Positions 31,124 to 39,385 of a stretch of 39,444 bases of DNA are shown here, piece after piece; the stretch's first letter is position 1; every line of letters starts with the position of its first letter. Below the pieces are notes generated by a model. The model was given only the letters and a program-made list of their open reading frames with translations. It was not told the origin of the DNA and made no database searches. A program made the translations under genes and the position numbers. The DNA is from Methanosarcina baikalica (GTDB lineage: Archaea; Halobacteriota; Methanosarcinia; Methanosarcinales; Methanosarcinaceae). The DNA is taken from positions 1 to 39,444 of the forward strand of contig NZ_JAVKPK010000033.1 of the NCBI RefSeq assembly GCF_031461075.1, given 5' to 3'.

Positions 31124-33025
31124 TTAACCCTGAGTGATGAAGCTGTCCAGTTCTTTTTTAAGCATCTGGCTAAGGATTTTCCCATCAACAGTGCCCCTGT
31201 ATTCTTTCATGACAATGCCCATAAGAGGACCGAGGGCTGCCGGGCCTTTTTCCTTGATGAAGTCTCCTTTTTCCCTTACCATTTTTTTGATAAAATTTTC
31301 GACTTCTTCGGGGTCAAAGGTACTGAGCCCGAGCTTTGATATCGCTTCCTGGGCTGTTAGTTCAGGTTCCTTCGCAAGGGCAGTCAAAAGGTCCTGAATT
31401 GCTTCCTTTGCGATTTCCTGGTTTGAAATGGCTGCAAAAAGCCCTTTGAAATGTTCATCCGTAAGGTTATCCGTTTCGACCCCGTTTCTCCGGATTTCCG
31501 GAACGATTCCCACAAGAGTTCTGGAAATCAAGGTCGAGTTTACGTTTGCATCTTTCCTGTAGGTCTCGGTAAGATTTTCAAATAGGGGAAGATGCCTGGA
31601 ATAAGCTATCTTTTCTGCAAGCTCTTTATTCAGGCCACTTTCGGAGGCAAAGCGCTTTGCCCGGTCTGTCAGGAGTTCGGGAGTCTCAATCGAATCGAAG
31701 TATTTCTGCGAGATTTCTATCTGAGGAACATCGGTTTCAGGGTACATCCTCGCAGCACCCGGAAGGGGGCGCATATAGGCAGTGTTTCCATCAGGAAGGG
31801 TTTTTCGGGTCTCTTCAGGGATCCCTTCAAGGGTCTCTTTTGCCCTTGTGATAACTGCTTCGATTGCGAGCCTGGCTTTTTCGGGCTCGTCTGCGACCAT
31901 TATTACGGCATCCCCCGGGCATGCGCCTATTGCATCTCTGACAGTCTGAACTTCCTTTTCGGTTATCCCGTAATTAGGAAGCTCGTCAGTGTGAAAAATC
32001 CCTCCGACACCAGAAGTCTTTGCCCGGTCTGAAAATTCAGTCCCTAACCTTCTTCCCGGCTGGACTTCTTTACCTATAAGCCCTCCAAATTTTCTGAGGA
32101 GGGCAGCAAGGATTGCTCCTTTTTTCACGCCTTTTTGCAGGACTTTGGATTTTGTGTCGATGAAAAGCCCTGTTATGTCGTATATCTCCTCGCAGACAAA
32201 AGCTTTTCTTTCCAGAAGTTCCTGCCTGATGAAAAGAAGGTTCAGCTGCCTTTCAACTTCCCTGTGGACAATATCTTCGATGAGGTCAAGAGCCTGCACG
32301 CCTTTTATTTCTACTCTTGCGCCTTCTGCAATCGAGATGTTGACATCCTGCCTGATCGTGCCAAGCCCTCTCTTTACTTTCCCTGTAGATCTGAGGATCA
32401 TCCCCATTTGCTCTGCAACCTCTCTTGCGTGGCGAGGGGATTTGATATCCGGCGCAGTTGCAATTTCCACAAGCGGGATTCCCAGCCTGTCCAGGGAATA
32501 AACGATTGAATCTCCGATCTCCTCGATTTTCTGGGCAGCTTCCTCTTCCACGCAAAGGCTGTCAATCCCGCAGCGCCCTTCAGAGGTTTCAATATACCCG
32601 TCGCTTGCGAGAAGAGCAGTCCTCTGAAAGCCACTTGTGTTCGACCCGTCAACTACGATCTTCCTCATAACATGCATCTGGTCTACAGGTTTCATGCGGA
32701 AGAGCTTTGCAACCCCAAGGGAAATATCCAGGGCTTCCTTATTGAGTTCTCTCGGAGGCTCCTCATCGTTTTCTATAAGGCAAGTAGTATCATAAGCCTT
32801 GTAGATGTACTTCCTCCTGATTTTGGTCTGTTCCACCGCAGCCCTGTCCTTTTCTCCCATCTCACTTTCCGTAGCCCTGAGATACCTGAAAAACTCGAAG
32901 TCCGAATCCCCTATATCCCTGATCAGAGTCGGACACCTGCAGAACAGCTTCTCCTTCGAATCAAGCTGCTGGTGAATTTCAAGTCCGGCTTTCAGCCCAA
33001 GTTCACTGTAATCGTATTTTTCCAT
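31124..33025 (-). CDS. gatE: Glutamyl-tRNA(Gln) amidotransferase subunit E
   Basis: The archaeal GatDE enzyme converts Glu-tRNA(Gln) to Gln-tRNA(Gln); GatE binds the tRNA, phosphorylates the glutamate and transfers ammonia supplied by GatD. The 633-residue length is normal. Visible are the GatB/E catalytic start LKAGLEIHQQLDSKEKLFCR, the signature VMRKIVVDGSNTSGFQRTAL, LVEIATAPDIKSPRHAREVA, the GatE-specific AspRS-like insert (region SDRAKTSGVGGIFHTDELPN), the PLPGAARMYPETDVPQIEIS loop and the YqeY-like tail. gatD is not adjacent within the window: the 500 bases upstream hold only tandem T/C-rich repeats. Essential housekeeping gene. Confidence 0.97.
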   Translation of the reverse strand: MEKYDYSELGLKAGLEIHQQLDSKEKLFCRCPTLIRDIGDSDFEFFRYLRATESEMGEKDRAAVEQTKIRRKYIYKAYDTTCLIENDEEPPRELNKEALDISLGVAKLFRMKPVDQMHVMRKIVVDGSNTSGFQRTALLASDGYIETSEGRCGIDSLCVEEEAAQKIEEIGDSIVYSLDRLGIPLVEIATAPDIKSPRHAREVAEQMGMILRSTGKVKRGLGTIRQDVNISIAEGARVEIKGVQALDLIEDIVHREVERQLNLLFIRQELLERKAFVCEEIYDITGLFIDTKSKVLQKGVKKGAILAALLRKFGGLIGKEVQPGRRLGTEFSDRAKTSGVGGIFHTDELPNYGITEKEVQTVRDAIGACPGDAVIMVADEPEKARLAIEAVITRAKETLEGIPEETRKTLPDGNTAYMRPLPGAARMYPETDVPQIEISQKYFDSIETPELLTDRAKRFASESGLNKELAEKIAYSRHLPLFENLTETYRKDANVNSTLISRTLVGIVPEIRRNGVETDNLTDEHFKGLFAAISNQEIAKEAIQDLLTALAKEPELTAQEAISKLGLSTFDPEEVENFIKKMVREKGDFIKEKGPAALGPLMGIVMKEYRGTVDGKILSQMLKKELDSFITQG

Positions 33026-33070
33026 ATTTTCACCCGAATCTAAGCAGGAAGCGCCTTATTTCTCTTTAAT

Positions 33071-33132
33071 TTTCTTGAATTTTCCTTTAATTCTCTTGAA
33101 TTTTCCTTTAATTCTCTTGAATTTTCCTTCAG
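33071..33132. repeat. 21-bp tandem repeat, three copies, upstream of gatE
   Basis: ttctcttgaattttcctttaa occurs three times (33071-33090 one base short, 33091-33111, 33112-33132 with a changed end). It lies in the gatE leader on the minus strand. The rest of 33133-33500 shows no gene. Confidence 0.8.
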
Positions 33133-33534
33133 CTCTTTTTAATTCTTCTTCAAATCTAGTTCTTTTTGCTCTCCCTTCAGTTTTAAGCCCTTCGGCTTGT
33201 TGTACTTTCTTCCATTTTTAAACCCTTTTTTGCGCTATTCCTTTCTTAGCTCTTTTAGGTGCTACATTGACATTTATCGGTTATTGTCAGTAAGAAAGTG
33301 AATATAAAAGACGCAGTAGAATGTATAAAGGTATCTGTTAAGATATACGTAAGAGAATATGGAAATAATATGTGTAATAGGTTGCGTCAAGAACTATAGT
33401 TGAAGTAGAAATTAATAAGTCGATTCCATAAGAGTTTTTTGGATAGGTGGATATTTGGGTTGGGAACTAATATATAAGTTTAATACAGTATGATTGGGTG
33501 CTTATATAAAATATTAAGATAGAGGTGCTTATAT

Positions 33535-33669
33535 ATGGCAAAAAACTCTACAATTGGCTACAGTCCTAAAGCCGGGACTGCTTGTGGAAAACCGCAGGCT
33601 AAGGCTCCGGCAGATAAGTCTGCAAAGAGGGATGTAAAACCATCCAGGCCAGCAAAAAAAGAAAAGTAA
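33535..33669 (+). CDS. Small basic Lys/Ala/Pro-rich protein
   Basis: A 44-residue protein, MAKNSTIGYSPKAGTACGKP then QAKAPADKSAKRDVKPSRPA KKEK. The high content of Lys, Ala and Pro and the lack of hydrophobic core suggest a disordered nucleic-acid-binding peptide, like a histone tail. The ATG is preceded at 7 bases by AGAGGTG, a near-perfect ribosome site, and a TATA-like stretch (cttatataaaata, about 33501-33513) lies at suitable distance upstream, so I take it as a real gene although short. No family name can be given. Confidence 0.65.
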   Translation: MAKNSTIGYSPKAGTACGKPQAKAPADKSAKRDVKPSRPAKKEK

Positions 33670-33837
33670 TCGACATAAAACCAGTCCTCTCAGCAGTAGC
33701 TTGTCACTTTAACTACATCCGAAAAATAAGGAGTGAAATAAAATTTTAAAAGTCTGTAGATATCATTAATTCTAAAAAAGAATAATAAGCATATCCGAAA
33801 CGAAAAACAGATAAGCTACTGCTCCTAAATCTGACAT

Positions 33838-33960
33838 CCAGGCTACCTGTGCTCAGGCAGTACCGGCAGCTCTACCACATTAATCAAAATCGAATTTTCA
33901 ATCTCTTTTGCTCTTCACTCGTAAGTTCTTTTCGTTTCTTTGTAGGCCAGAAAGAGGAAT
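33838..33960 (-). pseudogene. Decayed third copy of methanogenesis marker 8 (3' end)
   Basis: Read on the minus strand: ALL-type LAYKETKRTYE, stop, RAKEIENSILINVVELPVLP then EHR and stop. This aligns with the C-termini of the two intact marker 8 genes (FALTQKGKELVIERAKDI, SPILINTMNLPVVPEHK). The DNA also matches 34105-34210 closely (ggct-cctgtgctcaggca-accggca). An in-frame stop and the missing rest mark it as a remnant. The gap 33670-33837 has no supported gene. Confidence 0.75.
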
Positions 33961-34085
33961 TGGATCTACAGGGATTTACTCTTCTAATATCTTTATTTGT
34001 GTTCAATTAACACAACTTTGATTTTATTGCGTCTATCAAAAATTTGACAACTTATATTTAAAATATGAAAAGATAAACTGCTGCT

Positions 34086-34937
34086 TTACTTCAATTCCCT
34101 CGGCTGCTTGTGCTCAGGCACCACAGGCAAATTCATGGTATTGATTAAGATAGGACTTTTTATATCCTTTGCCCTTTCAATTACAAGTTCTTTTCCTTTC
34201 TGTGTGAGGGCAAAAAGCGGGATCGCAGCCGCCACCTGTACAAGGGGTTTTGCAAGTTCCCTGATATATTTGGAGGCACAGCTGATTACTATGTCCGAGT
34301 TTTCCAGAAGTCCCTGAGCTTCTTCCTTGCTGACGCCTGTGACATGTACTGCAATTACTATCAGGTCAAGCCCGAGTTCGGTTTCGAGTTTTCTCAGGTT
34401 TTTTGCGGTCTTTGAATCAGCTACAGTTACTGCAATCTTTTTGTAGCCAAGTTCTGCGGCTCTCCTGACCCCGCCGGCAGGGTCAATGGCAGCGGTTGAA
34501 GGATCGAGTACGGTTCCCCCGAGTTCCTGAATGCCGTTGATGGTGCTTTCGATGGGCTCGGTTTCGATAAGGCCTGACATCCTGCCTCCGATACCCTGAA
34601 CAAGAGCAGGATTACTTGCAATAACAGTTCCTGCACCGTCGCAGGCAGTTACAGTTGTCTCAAGAAAACCGCTGCGTAAGCCTGACATCATGATTTCTGA
34701 GGCGCCGAAAGCCACGTAGGTGTCAAGTTCCAGAAGCTGGCGTTTTTCGGTAAACATCCCTAAATCGTTTATTCGGGATTCCATATTCTTTTTTACTTCT
34801 TCGGAAGTGATATCCTGGATTCCCCTTAGCTTGGCAAAAAGAGGACACCATTCAACTTCAGGCTCTTCTACTTCCACAACTTTACCGTCTTTTATAACTA
34901 CCCTTGTTTTACCCAATAGTTCCATTATGTGAGGCAT
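34086..34937 (-). CDS. Methanogenesis marker protein 8 (DUF2099), paralogue 1
   Basis: A 283-residue cytosolic protein of the family found in essentially all methanogens; its biochemical role is not settled, but presence tracks methanogenesis. Conserved blocks: VVIKDGKVVEVEEPEVEWCP, YVAFGASEIMMSGLRSGFLE, TACDGAGTVIASNPALVQGI followed by GGRMSGLIETEPI, and AELGYKKIAVTVADSK. The frame is open back to 35186, but the upstream codons translate a Phe/Leu/Ser-rich low-complexity tract (the polypurine run) and are not native; the ATG at 34937 (MPHIMELLGKTR) is exactly aligned with paralogue 2. The tandem copies are about three-quarters identical by eye. Confidence 0.92.
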   Translation of the reverse strand: MPHIMELLGKTRVVIKDGKVVEVEEPEVEWCPLFAKLRGIQDITSEEVKKNMESRINDLGMFTEKRQLLELDTYVAFGASEIMMSGLRSGFLETTVTACDGAGTVIASNPALVQGIGGRMSGLIETEPIESTINGIQELGGTVLDPSTAAIDPAGGVRRAAELGYKKIAVTVADSKTAKNLRKLETELGLDLIVIAVHVTGVSKEEAQGLLENSDIVISCASKYIRELAKPLVQVAAAIPLFALTQKGKELVIERAKDIKSPILINTMNLPVVPEHKQPRELK

Positions 34938-35042
34938 ATTAACACTCTCTATAAAAATTAAAAGTAAGCTGAATGTAGATAATCTCGCGTAATAATCTGC
35001 AGTTTTCCCTAAAGTATCCATCCCCAGCTCATCTGTAAAAAT

Positions 35043-35190
35043 ATTCAAAAAAAAGAAACGAGAAAAGAGAGAAAAGAAAAGAGAAAAGAGAGAAATGAAC
35101 AAAAAGAGAAAAGGAAAAGGAAAAAGAGAGAAGAAAGAAGAGAGAAATGAACAAAAAGAGAGAAGAGAAAAGAGAGAAATGAACAAAAAA
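35043..35190. repeat. Polypurine tract with internal repeats
   Basis: About 148 bases of nearly pure A/G on the plus strand, with the unit gagagaaatgaacaaaaaga recurring three times (about 35087, 35140, 35174). It lies between the two marker 8 genes, in the leader of paralogue 1 as pyrimidine-rich RNA, and keeps a spurious minus frame open. Such mirror-like R/Y tracts can form triplex DNA. Confidence 0.85.
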
Positions 35191-35360
35191 AGGTCTTATC
35201 CGTGAGTTATTGATTAATTCCTAAAAAACAAATACATCTGCCGTATTTTAGGAAAATGTAGAGAGATTCTTATGCTTGCGGTTTTCAATAAGTCACGTCC
35301 ATTACCATAAAAGGAAAAAAGGAAAAAATAACGGTTCTTAAAGCCGTTTCAAAGCTATTT

Positions 35361-36209
35361 TTATTTTAGTTCCCTGGGCTGTTTTCCTTCAGGCAGCACT
35401 GGCAGGGGCATGGTATTGATCAGAATTGGGCTTGTGATATCCTTTGCCCTTTCAATCACAAGTTCCTTTCCTTTCTGGGTAAGGGCGAAAAGAGGCACAG
35501 CTGTTCCAACCTGGGCAAGAGGCTTTACAAGATCCCTCATGCACTTTGAAGCGCAGCTGGTTGTGATGTCAGCGTTTTCCAGAAGAGTCTGGGCATTTTC
35601 CATGCTTAAACCTGTAACGTGCACACCGATTATTATCAGGTCAAGCCCGAGTTCGGCTTCAAGTTCCCTGCATTTTTTAGCAGTTTCGGCGAAAGCAACG
35701 GTTACTGCAATCTTTTTGTAGCCTAGCTCGGCTGCCTTTCTCACTCCTGCAACAGGGTCCATTTTCGCAGTCGAGGGGTCAAGCACTATTCCGCCGCGCT
35801 CAGTGATCCCATTTATGATGCCGTCGATGGGCTCGGTTTCGACAAGACCTGACATCCTGCCACCCATACCCTGGACAAGAGTAGGGTTATTGGCAATGAC
35901 AGTTCCTGCGCCTTCACAGGCAGTTACGGTTGTGTCAAGTAAACCTCTGCTCAGCCCTGTCATCATAACTTCCGACGCTCCGAACCCTACAAAGTCCTCG
36001 AGTTCCAGACGACGTTTGTCTGTGAACATCCCGAAGTCTTTTATTCTGAACTCCATGTTCTTCTTAACTTCTTCCGGGGTTATCTTATTGATTCCGCGCA
36101 CCTTGGCAAAGATAGGACACCATTTGACTTCGGGCTCTCCGACTTCGATAACTTTTCCATCCTTTATGACGACTCTGGTTTTTCCGACTAATTCCATTAT
36201 ATGAGGCAT
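35361..36209 (-). CDS. Methanogenesis marker protein 8 (DUF2099), paralogue 2
   Basis: A 282-residue protein, tandem copy of the preceding gene. Conserved blocks: VVIKDGKVIEVGEPEVKWCP, FVGFGASEVMMTGLSRGLLD, TACEGAGTVIANNPTLVQGM followed by GGRMSGLVETEPID, AELGYKKIAVTVAF, and the C-terminal SPILINTMPLPVLPEGKQPR. The start at 36209 (MPHIMELVGKTR) has AAGGTG about 6 bases upstream; the frame extends 8 codons to 36233 without support. Each copy has its own leader, so they may be expressed separately. Their retention with diverged sequence, plus the dead third copy, suggests dosage or specialisation within methanogenesis, which is inference. Confidence 0.92.
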   Translation of the reverse strand: MPHIMELVGKTRVVIKDGKVIEVGEPEVKWCPIFAKVRGINKITPEEVKKNMEFRIKDFGMFTDKRRLELEDFVGFGASEVMMTGLSRGLLDTTVTACEGAGTVIANNPTLVQGMGGRMSGLVETEPIDGIINGITERGGIVLDPSTAKMDPVAGVRKAAELGYKKIAVTVAFAETAKKCRELEAELGLDLIIIGVHVTGLSMENAQTLLENADITTSCASKCMRDLVKPLAQVGTAVPLFALTQKGKELVIERAKDITSPILINTMPLPVLPEGKQPRELK

Positions 36210-36614
36210 GGTTACACCTTTCAAATTGAGCAAAAATATGATTGTTAAGAAATTAAGATCCGATAAAAATAATAGTTAAGGTTTGTGGTTATTTATATAA
36301 TAGCTTTTGGTTTGTGGATTCTGATTCTATTTCTGTTTTGCCATAGAGGTTTACCATTGATTCTAATTGAGTTTTTGCAATTTACTTTGGGAGTTGATTT
36401 CAAGTGTAAAATTTTCATAATAAGGTTAAACTGCATAAGTCCGAAATACATTAACCGAGATTTTTATGGATTAAAACAGATCAAATATGCACTCTGATTA
36501 TACTTCAGGATGGCATACCAACTATCCATTCAAAACAGTACACGTTTTTTATGTTTCCACTTAGTACTACCTGATTATGTTCCTTATGATTTACTGATGC
36601 CGTATATCTCACTC

Positions 36615-36631
36615 ATGTATATTATATACAT
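36615..36631. promoter_or_regulatory. AT-rich palindrome and TATA-like region
   Basis: ATGTATA-tta-TATACAT is a perfect 7-bp-arm palindrome, followed by attataattatagtac. It lies in a gene-free stretch (36210-36902) and could drive the hairpin-rich segment at 36700-36860. Confidence 0.3.
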
Positions 36632-36699
36632 ATCATTATAATTATAGTACATGTGTTATTCGATTGTCAGAATGGAAACAAGAGAATGAATTTAGGAAA

Positions 36700-36860
36700 T
36701 GTATTGTTAACCTGAGCGAGGTTAGATAAGATCGTAAGTAATAAAAGCAGGTTGTGCAGTGGAAGGACAGGAAAGCCTGAGTGTCTTTGAGTCTGGACAT
36801 GCATATGCAAAGTCCTGAGCTTTTAACATAACCGTCCTATAAAGGACTGCTACATGGAAT
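36700..36860 (+). ncRNA. Possible small RNA, several short hairpins
   Basis: Hairpins AACCT-gagcg-AGGTT (~36708-36722), CAGG-aaag-CCTG (~36767-36778), GGAC...GTCC (~36798-36816) and GTCCT-ataa-AGGAC (~36833-36846) occur in series downstream of a TATA-like, palindromic stretch. No coding frame is convincing. The case is circumstantial. Confidence 0.2.
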
Positions 36861-36902
36861 TGTCATTCTCACTGAGACTGTGATATATATCCAGGGATTT
36901 GC

Positions 36903-37025
36903 CTATTCTTTGAGCGTTCCGGGCAAAATTCCAAGGGTTAGCTCCTTTTTTGCTACTTCTGTCCCTACCATTTCTTCAAGAGCTTTGATTTCGCTGCTGC
37001 AAGATCCGGCTCCGATAACTCCGAT
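36903..37025 (-). pseudogene. Rossmann-fold (TIGR00725 / LOG-like) protein, internally deleted
   Basis: The minus strand reads IGVIGAGSCSSEIKALEEMV then GTEVAKKELTLGILPGTLKE and a stop. The start IGVIGAGSC and GILPG are hallmarks of the TIGR00725 nucleotide-binding family, but in intact members about 30 residues with the GGLGGVMEA block lie between them. That block is missing here, no initiation codon is present, and the rest of the protein is gone. Confidence 0.55.
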
Positions 37026-37158
37026 CTATTTTTGACCACTGTTTTGACCACTGCTTTTCATTATACCGATACCGTTTTATATATTTCAGGCTTTTGATCT
37101 CAGAGCTTCCTCTTTCCAGTGATTCCGGGCTTGAAAGCCTTTAGATGTAGTCAGATAT

Positions 37159-37680
37159 TTAGATATAGTGACTCTGGATTTCCACGACCTCAGTGCTGTT
37201 TTTTGCGGTTGCATACTCTTCAAGCGGTTCTTTATTGAGTTCGAGGAAACTGTGCCCCCAGTTGAACTTCGACAGGATTTTTTCAGCCTGCTCTTTGCAT
37301 CCGAAAATGTAAAGGGCTGCGGCAAAGGCTTCTACAGAGTTGAGTTTGAAGGGCTTTCCAAAGTTCACCGGATTGCCTGCAAGCAGGTAAGGGAGAGCCC
37401 TGTGTTCAAGGTTCAGCTTCCCAAGTTCAGGAAAAATCCTTTCAACTTCTTCCCAGGAACAGTCGAGTACTATAATCCCTTTTCCGGAATCATCGGCAGG
37501 AGAAAGGGCTTTTTCTGCCATCGGGTCCAGCAGAATCGCTGATCTGGGCAGTCTCGAAACTCTATCGTACAGGCGGGCAAGGTCAAAGCGAGCCATTTTC
37601 CTTCCCGTGCACTTTTTCGGGTCACACTGCCCTGCATGGTAAATATAAAGGGGAATATCCCTGTGCTTTGTCGGATTCAT
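37159..37680 (-). CDS. tsr3: 16S rRNA aminocarboxypropyltransferase Tsr3
   Basis: Adds the 3-amino-3-carboxypropyl group of SAM to a hypermodified uridine of small-subunit rRNA, a late ribosome-maturation step conserved in archaea and eukaryotes. The 173-residue protein has the family blocks IYHAGQCDPKKCTGRKMARF (residues ~13-33), AILLDPMAEKALSPAD, IIVLDCSWEEVE (the SAM-side DCSW motif), LEHRALPYLLAGNPVNFGKP and LNSVEAFAAALYIFG. Size is right for an archaeal member. Tandem ATG codons lie at 37680 and one codon upstream (GTG 37683); GAGGATC precedes. It stands alone; a 16-bp tandem repeat lies in its leader. Confidence 0.93.
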   Translation of the reverse strand: MNPTKHRDIPLYIYHAGQCDPKKCTGRKMARFDLARLYDRVSRLPRSAILLDPMAEKALSPADDSGKGIIVLDCSWEEVERIFPELGKLNLEHRALPYLLAGNPVNFGKPFKLNSVEAFAAALYIFGCKEQAEKILSKFNWGHSFLELNKEPLEEYATAKNSTEVVEIQSHYI

Positions 37681-37716
37681 CACTGATCCTCTGGAATATG
37701 GGATTCTATTTAAACA

Positions 37717-37780
37717 GTTTCCTTGTTTACCTGTTTCCTTGTTTACCTGTTTTCTCTTTTATCTGTTTCTTTGTGTATTG
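37717..37780. repeat. 16-bp tandem repeat, four copies, upstream of tsr3
   Basis: gtttccttgtttacct occurs twice exactly (37717-37732, 37733-37748) and twice diverged (37749-37780). It lies 37 bases upstream of the tsr3 start, that is in its promoter or leader. The remaining gap to 38323 is AT-rich; no gene is supported. Confidence 0.8.
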
Positions 37781-38323
37781 CATCGAAAATTTATTCCTGA
37801 CTAAATAGCATTTTTAGAGAAATAATAATAAGTTAACTTATATATTATGATTTGTATATAAGTGTATGTACCATTGCTTCGCCTTTGGTCGAATATGGAA
37901 AGGGATGCATATTGATACTGGAATTAGTATCTTAATAATATCGGATCTTAATGATGCTGAAGTGATAAGTAAATAGTTTATTTTAGCCTGCGTCATGCCG
38001 GTGTTTTCATGATGGAAAGGATGCACTAGGTTAATACCTTTCACAATAAAGTTCTGTGGGGTTTATTGAGGGTATATTGTAAAGATTAGTGAATTCCATC
38101 AATAAATTGATCCGGGAAAAAGAGATAGCTCTTCTTTGTGGAGGGTGAGGGCTATATTCTCTTTGACTCTGGCTGACTCTGGCTATTCCTGAGTGTAAAT
38201 AAATCATCCGGAAATATGAAATCCCGTACTCAGATAATTGATGCCTCTTTAGCTGTGCTCACATCTACGTTCTGGTCGCGGGAAGTCCGGTCGAAAAATT
38301 AAAACTTTGGGGAGATGGACTAT

Positions 38324-38872
38324 ATGGAACAATCAATTGATTCTGATAACGAGATGGTGTATGAAATACTGCAAGTACCCTGGTGGGTGGTTCTCCTGGA
38401 AGGGATTATTGCTATCCTTATAGGCTTATTCCTATTATACAGGCCTGCAGTAACCACTATCTTTCTCTTACAGATTCTGGGTATTTTCTGGCTAGCAGAA
38501 GGAATTCTTTCTGTTATAGGGGCGCTGATATTCTCGGGGAATAGGTTATGGAAACTGCTTTCGGGTATCATGAGCATTATCGCAGGAGCTCTTATACTGA
38601 TGTACCCACTCTACAGTCCTTTGATAATTCTTACATTCTTCGTTATTTTCATAGGCATATGGGCTATTATCAATGGAGTCTTGAAAATTGCCGTGGCGCT
38701 TAAAGGAGGAGGATCGGGGACGGGAATAATTGGCGCCCTTACAATAATCCTAGGTCTGCTCCTCCTAACTAACTCTCTGGCAGGAGTCCTTATTCTACCG
38801 TGGATATTCGGTTTTTTCCTTGTTATCGGGGGAATTGGGGCAGTCATTGTAGGCCTGAAAATTCGAACATGA
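38324..38872 (+). CDS. HdeD/DUF308 family membrane protein
   Basis: A 182-residue protein with six transmembrane helices arranged as three similar pairs, the HdeD pattern: WWVVLLEGIIAILIGLFLLY RP, FLLQILGIFWLAEGILSVIG, LLSGIMSIIAGALILMYPL, FVIFIGIWAIINGVLKIAVA, and GALTIILGLLLLTNSLAG. HdeD is tied to acid resistance in E. coli; in archaea its role is unknown. I choose the ATG at 38324, 9 bases after GGGGAG; the ATG at 38315 directly abuts that site. Another small membrane protein gene follows 132 bases later on the same strand. Confidence 0.88.
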   Translation: MEQSIDSDNEMVYEILQVPWWVVLLEGIIAILIGLFLLYRPAVTTIFLLQILGIFWLAEGILSVIGALIFSGNRLWKLLSGIMSIIAGALILMYPLYSPLIILTFFVIFIGIWAIINGVLKIAVALKGGGSGTGIIGALTIILGLLLLTNSLAGVLILPWIFGFFLVIGGIGAVIVGLKIRT

Positions 38873-39004
38873 TGCCGGATTACTGCAGGATAAACTCTTT
38901 CGGAGAAATTTGAAACTCTAGCTTGAAACGAAGTAGTCTGATAAGACGATATTGTAAGGCTTTCAGCATCTTCTCATATTAATAACATAACAGGAGATTT
39001 GAGT

Positions 39005-39385
39005 ATGGAAAGACCTATTGGTATTACTATTCTGACCTTTGTAGCTGTAGTTCTGGCGTTTTTAAACGCTATTGTAATGCTTCGATTTCTCGGATTATTA
39101 CCTTTTCTGGGGCCTATTGGAATCCGTATTTTCAACCTATGGTATGCACTATTGTACGGTCTGCTTGCCTATATATGGGTATGGCTGGCTCAGATGCTCT
39201 GGCAGGTGGACAAGCAGGCCTGGATGTTTCTGGCTGTTATTACGATATTCAATCTGTGCGTGGATTTTGTGGTGCTGGTTACCGGAGGCTCATGGTATGA
39301 TGTAAACTTTTCAGTTATCATGAACGCTCTTATTCTCATCTATATCATGCTGCCGGGTGTGAGGGGGGCATTCGGAACAGATTAA
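39005..39385 (+). CDS. Small membrane protein, unknown
   Basis: A 126-residue protein with four predicted transmembrane helices (ITILTFVAVVLAFLNAIVML, FNLWYALLYGLLAYIWVWLA, MFLAVITIFNLCVDFVVLV, FSVIMNALILIYIMLPGV). Trp and aromatic residues cluster at the membrane borders. The ATG at 39005 follows AGGAGAT by 7 bases; a TTG two codons upstream is less likely. It may be functionally associated with the HdeD-like gene just upstream. No family with known function is recognised. Confidence 0.75.
   Translation: MERPIGITILTFVAVVLAFLNAIVMLRFLGLLPFLGPIGIRIFNLWYALLYGLLAYIWVWLAQMLWQVDKQAWMFLAVITIFNLCVDFVVLVTGGSWYDVNFSVIMNALILIYIMLPGVRGAFGTD

Noticed and set aside
34938..35186. 83-residue N-terminal extension (Phe/Leu/Ser-rich, membrane-like) of marker 8 paralogue 1
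   Set aside because: It is the translation of the polypurine tract; paralogue 2 starts at the aligned MPHIMEL and has no such extension.
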